64,000 bases of DNA from Novosphingobium sp. Its GTDB lineage: Bacteria; Pseudomonadota; Alphaproteobacteria; Sphingomonadales; Sphingomonadaceae. Position numbers and translations under genes: made by a program. The notes beneath the pieces were generated by a model that was not told the origin of the DNA, did not search any database, and was given only the letters and a program-made list of their open reading frames with translations. The stretch covers positions 1-64,000 of the forward strand of contig NZ_JAIXZS010000027.1 in assembly GCF_027489515.1 (NCBI RefSeq), written 5' to 3'. Positions 1-7,511 of the stretch are shown piece by piece. Position 1 is the stretch's first letter. The number at the start of each line of letters is the position of its first letter.

Positions 1-40
1 GGCGCATCTGCGCCTCTGACAACCAGATCAAATCGCTCAT
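1..40 (-). CDS. IS5-family transposase, N-terminal fragment (runs off window start)
   Basis: Only the first 13 codons are inside the window. Read leftward from an ATG at 38-40 they give MSDLIWLSEAQMR, which I recognise as the typical beginning of IS5-family (IS427/IS1031-like) DDE transposases. An AGGAGG ribosome site lies seven bases before the ATG on the minus strand. The rest of the element is outside the window, so integrity and subgroup cannot be judged. The element ends somewhere between here and the 3' end of the DUF262 gene at 85-1719. Confidence 0.8.
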   Translation of the reverse strand, partial: MSDLIWLSEAQMR

Positions 41-118
41 GACAACGCCTCCTCAGCGCCGTCATTGAATCAACTGATCGCACGCTACGCAAGCATTTTA
101 ATAGGTCCTGAGCCTAGA
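41..118. mobile_element. Probable terminal end of the IS5-type element
   Basis: This is the leader between the transposase start and the neighbouring DUF262 gene. On the minus strand a sequence beginning GGCTCAGGACCTATTAA (about 98-114) lies about where an IS terminal inverted repeat is expected, next to a CTAG (114-117) that would suit the TA-type target of this family. The opposite end is not in the window, so the repeat cannot be confirmed. The exact boundary is inference. Confidence 0.4.
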
Positions 119-1719
119 ACAGGATCCATCGGAAGATTGGCTTGCTTCATAATCTTCTTCTTCTCGGAGAATTCCTTGTTTTTGAGATCGCCGTTGAGCT
201 TCTCCGAGACCAGCACGAGGTTCCCGACCTCGGCGTAGCGCGATAACGCTGGCGCCCCCTTTGGGTTTTGCGGTCCGATATGCTCGATCGTCATCTTTGA
301 ATAATCGACCGATGCGTCCTGGCGGAGTTGCATGTCGAAGCGCTCAAGGACATAGCGAACCAGCGCCTTGTTACGGGTCTCCGCGCTGCTGTAGCGCAGC
401 TCCGCAAACCCCGTCTCGAATGCCTGTTTCTCCGGCCGGCGCGTCTTAAGCTTGGCTTGGAATTCCTGAAGACCCTTCGCGCGCTTCTGCGGGTCGGCCT
501 CGCCCCAGAGCTCGCGTGCTGCGGCTGCATACATCATTGACACGCCACCCGACGACGACAGTCCCGCCACTGCGGTGTGCATGAAGTGAAAGCGCTCGAT
601 TGCCTCGATTGTATCCTTGGCCTGTTTGAGCGAGATGCGCTTGTCGCGATAGGCGCGAAGCACCGAGAGGACCATCGGCGTCGGCTGGCGGACCTTGAAG
701 ACTGCAAGGGCCTGAAGCGACCGCTTGAGGGGCACGGCCTCCTTGTCCCATGTGAAACTATCGGGCTCAAAGATTCGACGGTACTGCTCGACATCCTGCA
801 GCATCGCCTCGAGCATTGCTGGCGCGGTTGCCTTGGTCACCCGCTTCTTGACTTTCTCGAACAGCGCGCGCTCGGGCGTGTAGTCGTAGCGAGACAGCCA
901 GAAGTGGTGGAGGTAGGTCGAGGCGTCGATCGACGCCGCCGAGGCAGCGATTTGGTCCATCATATTCTTCCACTTGAGCTTTGCCGGATCGACATCGGCA
1001 TTCTTTGGCTTCATGAGCTTAGCGAACAAATTCTTGATGAGGTCCTTCGGCTCGAGGTCCTTTCCGCGCGTGTTCAGCGTCTCGAACACGATGTAGGCAT
1101 CGTCCTCGTTGTCGAGCTGGACGATGATAACGTCGAGGCCTAGCAGCTTGTCGCGAGCGGCTTCGAGTTCTCTGCGGATCGCAGTCTTCCGTTTTGCGCC
1201 TTCGAGCTTGCCGCCAGCTGCTTCCTGCATGACCTTGAATTTGTCGAGCGCGAAGTTGTACGCGCTTTGGATGCCCTTTTCTTCTTCAGAAGGCGTGAGC
1301 TTGACGTCCGGGGCGCCGAGTTTCTGGACATATTCCTGCATGTAGGGATAGGACGTCTCGGTCAGCAGGACATACCTAGACTTGTTTGCGATGTCGGTCC
1401 TCTGGATGACGTTCTGAATGCCCTCTGCGAGATTTTTCTCGCCTACACTCACCAGCGTGTCGCGAAGAGCTGCCAAGAAGATTGTGATTGTGGTCAGGCG
1501 CTGCTGGCCGTCGACAACAAAGAGTTCTTGGCCTCCCTTGTCGCCGAACATAACCATCGAGCCGATGAAATATCCATCTTTACCTCCAGCTACAGCATCG
1601 ACCCAAAAGTCTTCGATATTGCCCTTGTCCCATGAATATGGACGCTGGAAGCGGGGAATTTTGTAAAAGCTCGATTGAAACAGCGTCCGAATCCGCACTT
1701 CCTTTGGAGTGATGTTCAT
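85..1719 (-). CDS. DUF262/DUF1524 (GmrSD-type) protein, possibly 3'-truncated
   Basis: A 544-residue protein of the DUF262 superfamily, a group that includes type IV restriction nucleases of the GmrSD kind and other phage-defence proteins. Residues 21-30 (IPRFQRPYSW) and the DGQQR motif at 70-74 mark the ParB/Srx-like DUF262 nucleotidase domain. FETLNTRG in the middle is a second DUF262 block. EHIGPQ followed by GNLVLVSEKLN near the C-terminus marks the DUF1524 HNH-like nuclease. An upstream in-frame extension to 1842 is possible, but the ATG at 1717-1719 has an AGGA ribosome site at good spacing and the family N-terminus begins there. The tail normally following DUF1524 seems to be missing and the last ~10 residues may be read from the adjacent IS. 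GC content looks lower than in the rest of the window, which fits horizontal acquisition. Confidence 0.8.
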   Translation of the reverse strand: MNITPKEVRIRTLFQSSFYKIPRFQRPYSWDKGNIEDFWVDAVAGGKDGYFIGSMVMFGDKGGQELFVVDGQQRLTTITIFLAALRDTLVSVGEKNLAEGIQNVIQRTDIANKSRYVLLTETSYPYMQEYVQKLGAPDVKLTPSEEEKGIQSAYNFALDKFKVMQEAAGGKLEGAKRKTAIRRELEAARDKLLGLDVIIVQLDNEDDAYIVFETLNTRGKDLEPKDLIKNLFAKLMKPKNADVDPAKLKWKNMMDQIAASAASIDASTYLHHFWLSRYDYTPERALFEKVKKRVTKATAPAMLEAMLQDVEQYRRIFEPDSFTWDKEAVPLKRSLQALAVFKVRQPTPMVLSVLRAYRDKRISLKQAKDTIEAIERFHFMHTAVAGLSSSGGVSMMYAAAARELWGEADPQKRAKGLQEFQAKLKTRRPEKQAFETGFAELRYSSAETRNKALVRYVLERFDMQLRQDASVDYSKMTIEHIGPQNPKGAPALSRYAEVGNLVLVSEKLNGDLKNKEFSEKKKIMKQANLPMDPVLGSGPIKMLA

Positions 1720-2361
1720 GATTCCTGAGCCCCGTTGGTTTGGCACTTTGATGTAGACAACAATCCCTCCCACCGCCAGCGTCGGCTCGACGTCCTTCAC
1801 CACTGCTTTGGGTGCGCACGCCTGCCGCCAATTGACAGGCACCTAGGGTCAGGCCGGATGGTCAAATTTCTCTGTGGACATCTGCCCCCCCCCAGCCGCT
1901 TGGGGCGGGGGCCATATTGGGGGCCAGTCCTTCCGCGTCTAGACTTAGAACCTAGCAAATCTGTCACGTTCGGAGCCTAATGCGGAGACGGCTCGGGCCT
2001 CCATTTCCCCGTTTGAAGACGTCCGATAGCGTCCCGCAGCGCAGTCTCCTGCATGGCGCGTGCGCGCGCGTGCGGCGCCATTCGCGGCTGAACGTTCGAT
2101 GTTTCGCCGGCGCGGCCTGCGTGCGCCTCGGGCGAGAGCTACCACCGCATTTACCATCGAGGATGCGGCCCTAGCGCTCGCTGCGTAATGCTCCCGAGAC
2201 AAATTTTTCCGCAAATTTACGATTTGGAAGGCCGTTTGCCCGCATGGACGGAGCTTGGGTCACTCTCGTGCCCGCAATCCATCCGTTGCGGCGGGGGTTG
2301 CGGGGCATCGCGAAGGCCTCCCGGAACTGTCCCGGTCTGTCTGTTGGAGGAATCTCGCCAC
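1720..2361. other. Long intergenic region without a supported gene
   Basis: About 640 bp between the divergent DUF262 gene and tadG. It contains a C-run followed by a G-rich stretch (1884-1926) with the direct repeat GGGGGCCA at 1907-1914 and 1919-1926, and AT-rich sequence near 2200-2230. Short open frames here have no recognisable motif. It must contain promoters for both flanking genes; I cannot place them confidently. Confidence 0.5.
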
Positions 2362-4359
2362 ATGCTGCGTCCGTCGAAAGCAAAGGGAGACCAGTTCCGC
2401 GCTTCGATGCGATCGCTGATCGGCAGCCTGCTGCGCGATACGGCGGGCAACACGCTAGGCATCGTGCTGGCCACGATGATCCTGCTGGTCAGCCTTGCCG
2501 GCAGCGGGACCGACATGGCGCGCGCCTACATGACCAAGACCAGCCTGCAGAACGCCTGCGACGCGGGCGTGCTGGCGGGCCGAAAGGCCATGGCGACTTC
2601 GGGCACTTATGGCACCTCGGAGACGGCGAAGGCGAACAAGATGTTCAACTTCAACTTCAATCCGAATGCCACCAACGCCAATTCGATCACCTTCAGCACG
2701 TCCTCGACCGGTACCGGCGCGGTGACCGGCACGGCCAGCACGGTCATGCCCACCGTGGTGATGGGCATCTTCGGCTTCAAGACGATCACCCTCACCGTGG
2801 CCTGCAGCGCCGAACTCCAGATGGCGAGTGCCGACGTGATGTTCGTGCTTGATACCACCGGTTCGATGGCCTGCGATCCCAACGGTACCGACTGCGACAG
2901 CGATTCGACGTCGAAGATTGCGGGGCTGCGCCAGGCGATCCGCGATTTCTACAAGACGGTCGCCAACGCGGTGGTCGACAAGACCAACACCCGCATCCGC
3001 TTCGGCTTCGTGCCTTATACCGCCACGGTCAACATGGGCGGCCTTGTCGCGGCAGGGCAGATGCCGACAAGCTATTTCGCTGACAATCAGCCGTTCCAGA
3101 CCGCGCTCGCGAACTTCAATACGGCGGTCTATGTCCCCACTGCAGGTTCGCCGGTTGCCGACACCGAGACGTACGGCTCCAACATCACCTCGGCAAACTG
3201 CACCAATTGGGGCAAGAACACTTGGCCGACAAACATCGGCTCGCCGGTCAGCGGTGGTGGCCCTGCTCCGGCCAACACGACCAGCACCACCTACTCCTGG
3301 CGTTCGTGGACCCTCGTCTCGGGCTCGGGCTCAAGCGCGCTCGGCACCTGCGTGCGCAACCGCACGGTGACAACGACGACCTACGTGACACGCTACCAGT
3401 TCACCAACTGGGTATTCCAGGCTGCGACCGTGAACGTGAGTGCGTTCAAGGGCATGGGCACTGTGCCCGTCGTGACGAACATCGCCGCGAACGCCACCGT
3501 GCCCACCGCCGGCACCTATGATATGCCGTCGCTGGCGGCGCTTGACGGCACACCCGGCGTGACCGGGCTCACGATCACCAATTCCCGCTGGAATGGCTGC
3601 ATCGAGGAGCGCCAGACCGTCCAGAATCTCGGGATGAATCCGGTGCCCAGCGGCGCGAAGGACCTCGATATCGATTCGGCCCCCAGCACCTCCGATCCGA
3701 CAACCCAATGGAAGCTCAACGAGGAAGATCTCGAGTGGTATCGCGGTAGCACCAACGTTTCCTCGCGAACGGAGACTACGCTGCGCAGTGACACCTACCG
3801 CATCGGTTCGCAGTGCCCGCCGCGCGCCATGCTGTTCACCGACGTTGATACGACCGCTCCGACCGTTGTGCCGACCTGGCTGGATAACTACGTCAACACG
3901 CTGGTTGCAGCCGGCAGCACCTATCACGACATCGGGATGATCTGGGGCGCGCGGCTTGCCAGTCCGAGCGGCATCTTCGCCAGCAACGTCACCGCGGAAT
4001 CGACCAAGTATCCCTCGGTCAGCCGCCACATCATCTTCATGACCGACGGTGAAATGGCGCCGACGACAACGGCATACAGCGCCTATGGCCTTGAACTCTA
4101 CGACAACCGTGTGGCTCCCTCCGGCAGTGGCAACAGCACGCTGACCAGCTACCACAACAACCGCTTCCTCGCGGCTTGCACCAGAGCCAAGAACCTTGGC
4201 TACACGGTGTGGGTAATCGGCTTCGGCACCGCACTCACCACGCAGATGACAACCTGCGCCACGGCGGGCCGCGCCTACTTCGCGAGCAACACGACGGCGC
4301 TCAACAACACCTTCAAGTTCATCGCCGGCCAGGTGGCCGATCTGCGGATCAACAAATGA
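2362..4359 (+). CDS. TadG-like pilus-associated protein with von Willebrand A domain
   Basis: 665 residues. A short basic N-terminus precedes a hydrophobic segment (about 31-53), followed by AYMTKTSLQNACDAGVLAG, the hallmark of the TadG-like N-terminal domain of Flp/Tad systems. A von Willebrand factor A domain starts near residue 158 with the metal site D164-T-T-G-S168 and continues to the C-terminus. Such proteins sit in the inner membrane with the bulk in the periplasm. The ATG at 2362 was chosen because GGAGG lies 11 bases upstream; the frame is open from 2188 but that extension has no ribosome site. The stop overlaps the next gene (ATGA). No TadA, TadB/C, CpaB or RcpA gene is in the window, so the secretion machinery must be encoded elsewhere, or these proteins act apart from it. 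Confidence 0.82.
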   Translation: MLRPSKAKGDQFRASMRSLIGSLLRDTAGNTLGIVLATMILLVSLAGSGTDMARAYMTKTSLQNACDAGVLAGRKAMATSGTYGTSETAKANKMFNFNFNPNATNANSITFSTSSTGTGAVTGTASTVMPTVVMGIFGFKTITLTVACSAELQMASADVMFVLDTTGSMACDPNGTDCDSDSTSKIAGLRQAIRDFYKTVANAVVDKTNTRIRFGFVPYTATVNMGGLVAAGQMPTSYFADNQPFQTALANFNTAVYVPTAGSPVADTETYGSNITSANCTNWGKNTWPTNIGSPVSGGGPAPANTTSTTYSWRSWTLVSGSGSSALGTCVRNRTVTTTTYVTRYQFTNWVFQAATVNVSAFKGMGTVPVVTNIAANATVPTAGTYDMPSLAALDGTPGVTGLTITNSRWNGCIEERQTVQNLGMNPVPSGAKDLDIDSAPSTSDPTTQWKLNEEDLEWYRGSTNVSSRTETTLRSDTYRIGSQCPPRAMLFTDVDTTAPTVVPTWLDNYVNTLVAAGSTYHDIGMIWGARLASPSGIFASNVTAESTKYPSVSRHIIFMTDGEMAPTTTAYSAYGLELYDNRVAPSGSGNSTLTSYHNNRFLAACTRAKNLGYTVWVIGFGTALTTQMTTCATAGRAYFASNTTALNNTFKFIAGQVADLRINK

Positions 4360-4976
4360 TGGCTCATTGCGCCTTGCATCGCCCGCTAAGCGCCCTGCGC
4401 CGCCGCCTGCTGCGCGATCAGCGTGGGGTTAGCGCGATCGAGTTCGGGATGACCGCGCCAATCCTGTTCCTCGTGGTCTTCGGATCGCTGCAGGTCTCGC
4501 AGGGCTATTATGTCCGCACGGTGCTGACCGGCGCCGTCAATGCTGCCGCGCGCAAGTCCACACTACAGAGCGGCCAGACCGAGTCGACCACGCTCGATCA
4601 GTTGGTGGCGAAGCAGATCAAGAATGTGATGCCCACTGCGTCGATCACTTTCACGCGCCGCAACTATGCCGAATTCAGCAACGTTGGCATGCCGGAGGAT
4701 TTCACCGACACCAACAAGAACCTCAAGTACGACCCGACCGAGTGCTTTGTCGACATCAACGGCAATGGCGTGTGGGATGCCGACATGGGCAAGACCGGTC
4801 TGGGCGGCGCGAACGACATCGTGGTCTACACGGTGACCGTCACCTACCGGCAATGGTTCGGCTTCGCCAAGATGTTCGGCCTGCCCGAATTCCAGACCGT
4901 CCCGCAGACGACGATCCTAAAGAACCAGCCTTTCGCAACCCAGGCGACCCGCACAGGCAACTCGATATGCCCCTGA
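4356..4976 (+). CDS. TadE-like pseudopilin
   Basis: 206 residues. RGVSAIEFGMTAPILFLVV at about 23-41 is the TadE signature: a short basic leader, a Glu five residues into a hydrophobic segment, and processing before the helix. The rest is a small periplasmic domain rich in Asp/Asn/Thr, with a calcium-loop-like DTNKNLKYD and DINGNGVWD pair. The ATG overlaps the tadG stop in ATGA, implying translational coupling. It overlaps the following TadE-like gene by 10 bp. Likely a minor pseudopilin working with the TadG-like protein. Confidence 0.78.
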   Translation: MMAHCALHRPLSALRRRLLRDQRGVSAIEFGMTAPILFLVVFGSLQVSQGYYVRTVLTGAVNAAARKSTLQSGQTESTTLDQLVAKQIKNVMPTASITFTRRNYAEFSNVGMPEDFTDTNKNLKYDPTECFVDINGNGVWDADMGKTGLGGANDIVVYTVTVTYRQWFGFAKMFGLPEFQTVPQTTILKNQPFATQATRTGNSICP

Positions 4977-5653
4977 CTTTGCCGATCCTCCACCGAGACC
5001 GGAACGCGCCGGGGCGTGCACGGCGCTTCCTGGCGCGCCTTGCGCACAGCACCAGCGCCGTAAGCGCGGTCGAGCTGGGTCTGTCGATGCCCTTCCTGAT
5101 GATGATGTGTCTCACCGGCGTCGAAGTCGTCAATCTCGCGCTGATCCACGTGCGCCTCAACCAGCTGGCGATCACGGTGGCGGACAATGCAAGCCGCGCC
5201 AAGCAGACGCAGGTGAACGGCGCGCCGACATTCCGCGAATACGATGTCAATCAGGTGTTCCGCGCTGCTGCGCTGCAAGGTGAGGATCTTCAGATCCCCA
5301 CGCGCGGCAGGGTCATTCTTTCCAGCCTGCAAATGAACGCTTCAGGCGGCCAGTGGATCGCCTGGCAGCGCTGCTGGGGCAAGAACACCTGGCCTTCGCG
5401 CTATGGCCCGCAGGGCACCGGCGCGACCGGCACCGCGTTCAAGGGCATGGGCTATACCTCGACCAAGATGACCGCCGATTCCGGAACTGCGATCATGTTC
5501 GTCGAGATTGCCTACGACTACAAACCCTTCTTCCTGGGCAGCGTCATACCATCCAAGCTGATCCGCAAGGAAGCTGCGCTCTATGTGCGCGACGATCGCG
5601 ATCTGACGCAGATCTACAATCCGTCGCCGACGCAGCCTGTAGCCAGCTGCTAG
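4967..5653 (+). CDS. Second TadE-like pseudopilin
   Basis: 228 residues. A 35-residue basic N-terminus leads into SAVSAVELGLSMPFLMMMC, a TadE-type transmembrane helix with the conserved Glu. The remaining periplasmic part is unlike the preceding protein except for the general TadE layout. The start is the ATG inside the end of the previous gene (10-bp overlap), consistent with one three-gene operon. Its stop lies one base from the stop of the converging membrane-protein gene, with no obvious terminator between them. Confidence 0.72.
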   Translation: MPLTLPILHRDRNAPGRARRFLARLAHSTSAVSAVELGLSMPFLMMMCLTGVEVVNLALIHVRLNQLAITVADNASRAKQTQVNGAPTFREYDVNQVFRAAALQGEDLQIPTRGRVILSSLQMNASGGQWIAWQRCWGKNTWPSRYGPQGTGATGTAFKGMGYTSTKMTADSGTAIMFVEIAYDYKPFFLGSVIPSKLIRKEAALYVRDDRDLTQIYNPSPTQPVASC

Positions 5654-5654
5654 G

Positions 5655-6179
5655 TCAGGTCGCTGCCGTCGCTGCTGCAGGAGCGGGGACGAACCGGCTG
5701 ATCACCCAGGCGATTGCGCCGAACCAGACCGCGCCCATGGCGATGGCCACGATCACCTGGCGAAAGTCCTCTCCGGCCTGGATCACCGGCGCATTGAGCA
5801 CGGTGATGAACAGCATCGTGCTCTGATTGCAGAAGAGCGCCGCACGGCCGGCCACGACGAGAAACACCGCAACGATCATCAGCAGCAGCGCCAGCACGAT
5901 CAGCTGCGGGCTGTGCATCATGGCCCCCGTCTGCAGCATGAAGCTGAGGCTTGCCCCCGTCAGCGCGCCGATCAGCGCCCCGGGCAGCGCTTTGAGCGAC
6001 AGTTCGTGGAGCGCCGACCAGGCCCAGAGCAGCAGGAACCCTGCATAGAGCGGCGTGACGTGCAACCACGCGCCGATCGCGACGAACCCCGCAATGATGA
6101 CGATGACGCCCAGTGTGATGATGGCGGCCTGCCCCAGGGGCATCTGGTGCGGCGCAGCTGCGCCGGCTGGTGTGGACAT
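5655..6179 (-). CDS. Hypothetical integral membrane protein
   Basis: 174 residues with about five hydrophobic segments: roughly 17-42, 44-60, 66-90, 93-113 and 140-163. No catalytic motif is visible and I do not recognise the family. The ATG at 6177-6179 has GGGAGA a few bases upstream on the minus strand. Longer in-frame starts upstream encode a charged non-membrane stretch and look wrong. It is divergent from the aminotransferase gene, with 129 bp between them. Confidence 0.6.
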   Translation of the reverse strand: MSTPAGAAAPHQMPLGQAAIITLGVIVIIAGFVAIGAWLHVTPLYAGFLLLWAWSALHELSLKALPGALIGALTGASLSFMLQTGAMMHSPQLIVLALLLMIVAVFLVVAGRAALFCNQSTMLFITVLNAPVIQAGEDFRQVIVAIAMGAVWFGAIAWVISRFVPAPAAATAAT

Positions 6180-6308
6180 GATATCGCTCTCCCAAGGTGC
6201 CCGGTACGGCGTTCCGCCCGGATCTGCACGAGAGGCTCGCCCGCACACCCGCCCTTGTCAACTGCGCTGCCTTTGCGCGGCTATGTGCCCGGTGCTAGGT
6301 GACCGTCC

Positions 6309-7454
6309 ATGACCTCACTGCTTGAACCGTTTCACGCCATCACGATTTCCGCCATCGCCCAGCGTCTCATGGCTGAGGGGCGCTCGGTCATCCGCATGGA
6401 ATATGGCCAGCCTTCGACCGGCGCACCGGCGGCGGCGCTCGCCCGTGCGCGCGCGGTGCTGGACGAGGAAGACAAGGGCTACTGGGAAAGTACCCAGCTT
6501 CTTGCGCGGCTGGCCCGCTATGTCGAGGAAACGACCGGTGTCGCGGTCTTGCCCGACCAGATCGTGCTGACCTGCGGCGCCTCGCCCGCTCTCGTTATCG
6601 CACTTTCGCTGCGGTTTGCGCCCGGCGCGCGCGTCGCCATCGCGCGGCCCGGCTATGTGGCCTATCGCAACACGCTGCGCGCGCTGCATATCGAGCCGGT
6701 CGAGCTGCCCTGCGGCCCTGAAGTGGGTTACCAGATCACCGCCGCCGCACTGGAGGCGCTCGATCCCGCGCCCGATGGCGTAATCATCGCCAGCCCCGCC
6801 AACCCGACCGGCACTGTCATCGCGGCCGAGGAAATGGCGGCGATTGCCAAGGTCTGCGCGGCGCGCGGGATCCGCATCGTCTCGGACGAGATCTACCAGG
6901 GCATCACTTATGGCGCGCCGGCCAGCTCGATGCTGCCGTTCGACCGCGAGGCGATCGTGGTGAACAGCTTTTCCAAGTATTTCAGCATGCCCGGCTGGCG
7001 GCTCGGCTGGCTGGTGGTTCCGCCTGATCTGGTCGGTCAGGCGCGGGCACGGATGGGCAATCTGTTCCTCACCCCGCCGTCGCTCAGCCAGCATGCGGGC
7101 CTCGTCGCCCTCGATTGCGGCGAGGAACTCGATGGCCATGTCCGCACGTATGCGCGCAACCGCGACCTGTTGCTGGCAGCGCTGCCCGCGATGGGCCTTG
7201 CCCGCATCGCCCCGCCGGACGGCGCGTTCTACGTCTATGGCGATGTCGGCCATCTGACGCAGGATTCGATGGCGTTCTGCATCCGCCTGCTCGAGGAAAC
7301 CGGCGTTGCCACCGCACCGGGGATCGATTTCGATCCGGTCGACGGGCACCGCTTCGTGCGCTTCAGCTTTGCGGTTTCCACGCCGCTGGTGGAAGAAGCC
7401 ATCGCGCGGATGGTGCCGTGGTTTCAGGCGCAAAGCGCGCTGATACAGGCCTGA
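6309..7454 (+). CDS. Pyridoxal-phosphate aminotransferase, class I/II
   Basis: 381 residues, the usual length for fold-type I aspartate/aromatic-type aminotransferases. SPANPTGTV in the middle, SDEIYQGITYG, and the lysine at residue 223 in NSFSKYFSMPGWRLGW (Schiff-base Lys with downstream Arg) are the PLP-binding blocks. Sequence motifs do not fix the substrate. It stands alone, so no pathway is suggested by neighbours. A strong hairpin follows 15 bases after the stop. Confidence 0.85.
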   Translation: MTSLLEPFHAITISAIAQRLMAEGRSVIRMEYGQPSTGAPAAALARARAVLDEEDKGYWESTQLLARLARYVEETTGVAVLPDQIVLTCGASPALVIALSLRFAPGARVAIARPGYVAYRNTLRALHIEPVELPCGPEVGYQITAAALEALDPAPDGVIIASPANPTGTVIAAEEMAAIAKVCAARGIRIVSDEIYQGITYGAPASSMLPFDREAIVVNSFSKYFSMPGWRLGWLVVPPDLVGQARARMGNLFLTPPSLSQHAGLVALDCGEELDGHVRTYARNRDLLLAALPAMGLARIAPPDGAFYVYGDVGHLTQDSMAFCIRLLEETGVATAPGIDFDPVDGHRFVRFSFAVSTPLVEEAIARMVPWFQAQSALIQA

Positions 7455-7468
7455 TCAAGCCACGAAAA

Positions 7469-7494
7469 AGGGGGCGGCCCGAAGACCGCCCCCT
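7469..7494. terminator. Bidirectional intrinsic terminator
   Basis: A perfect 9-bp stem (AGGGGGCGG with CCGCCCCCT) and an 8-base loop. On the minus strand the stem is followed by TTTTTCG, so it is best as the terminator of the autotransporter gene. It probably also stops the converging aminotransferase transcript. Confidence 0.8.
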
Positions 7495-7511
7495 GTTCTG
7501 CAATCAGCCCA

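Noticed and set aside
1980..2003. tRNA 3'-end-like sequence that could be an island attachment site
   Set aside because: GGAGACGGCTCGGGCCTCCA looks like an acceptor end, but no cloverleaf, T-loop or matching second copy was found, and no integrase is present.
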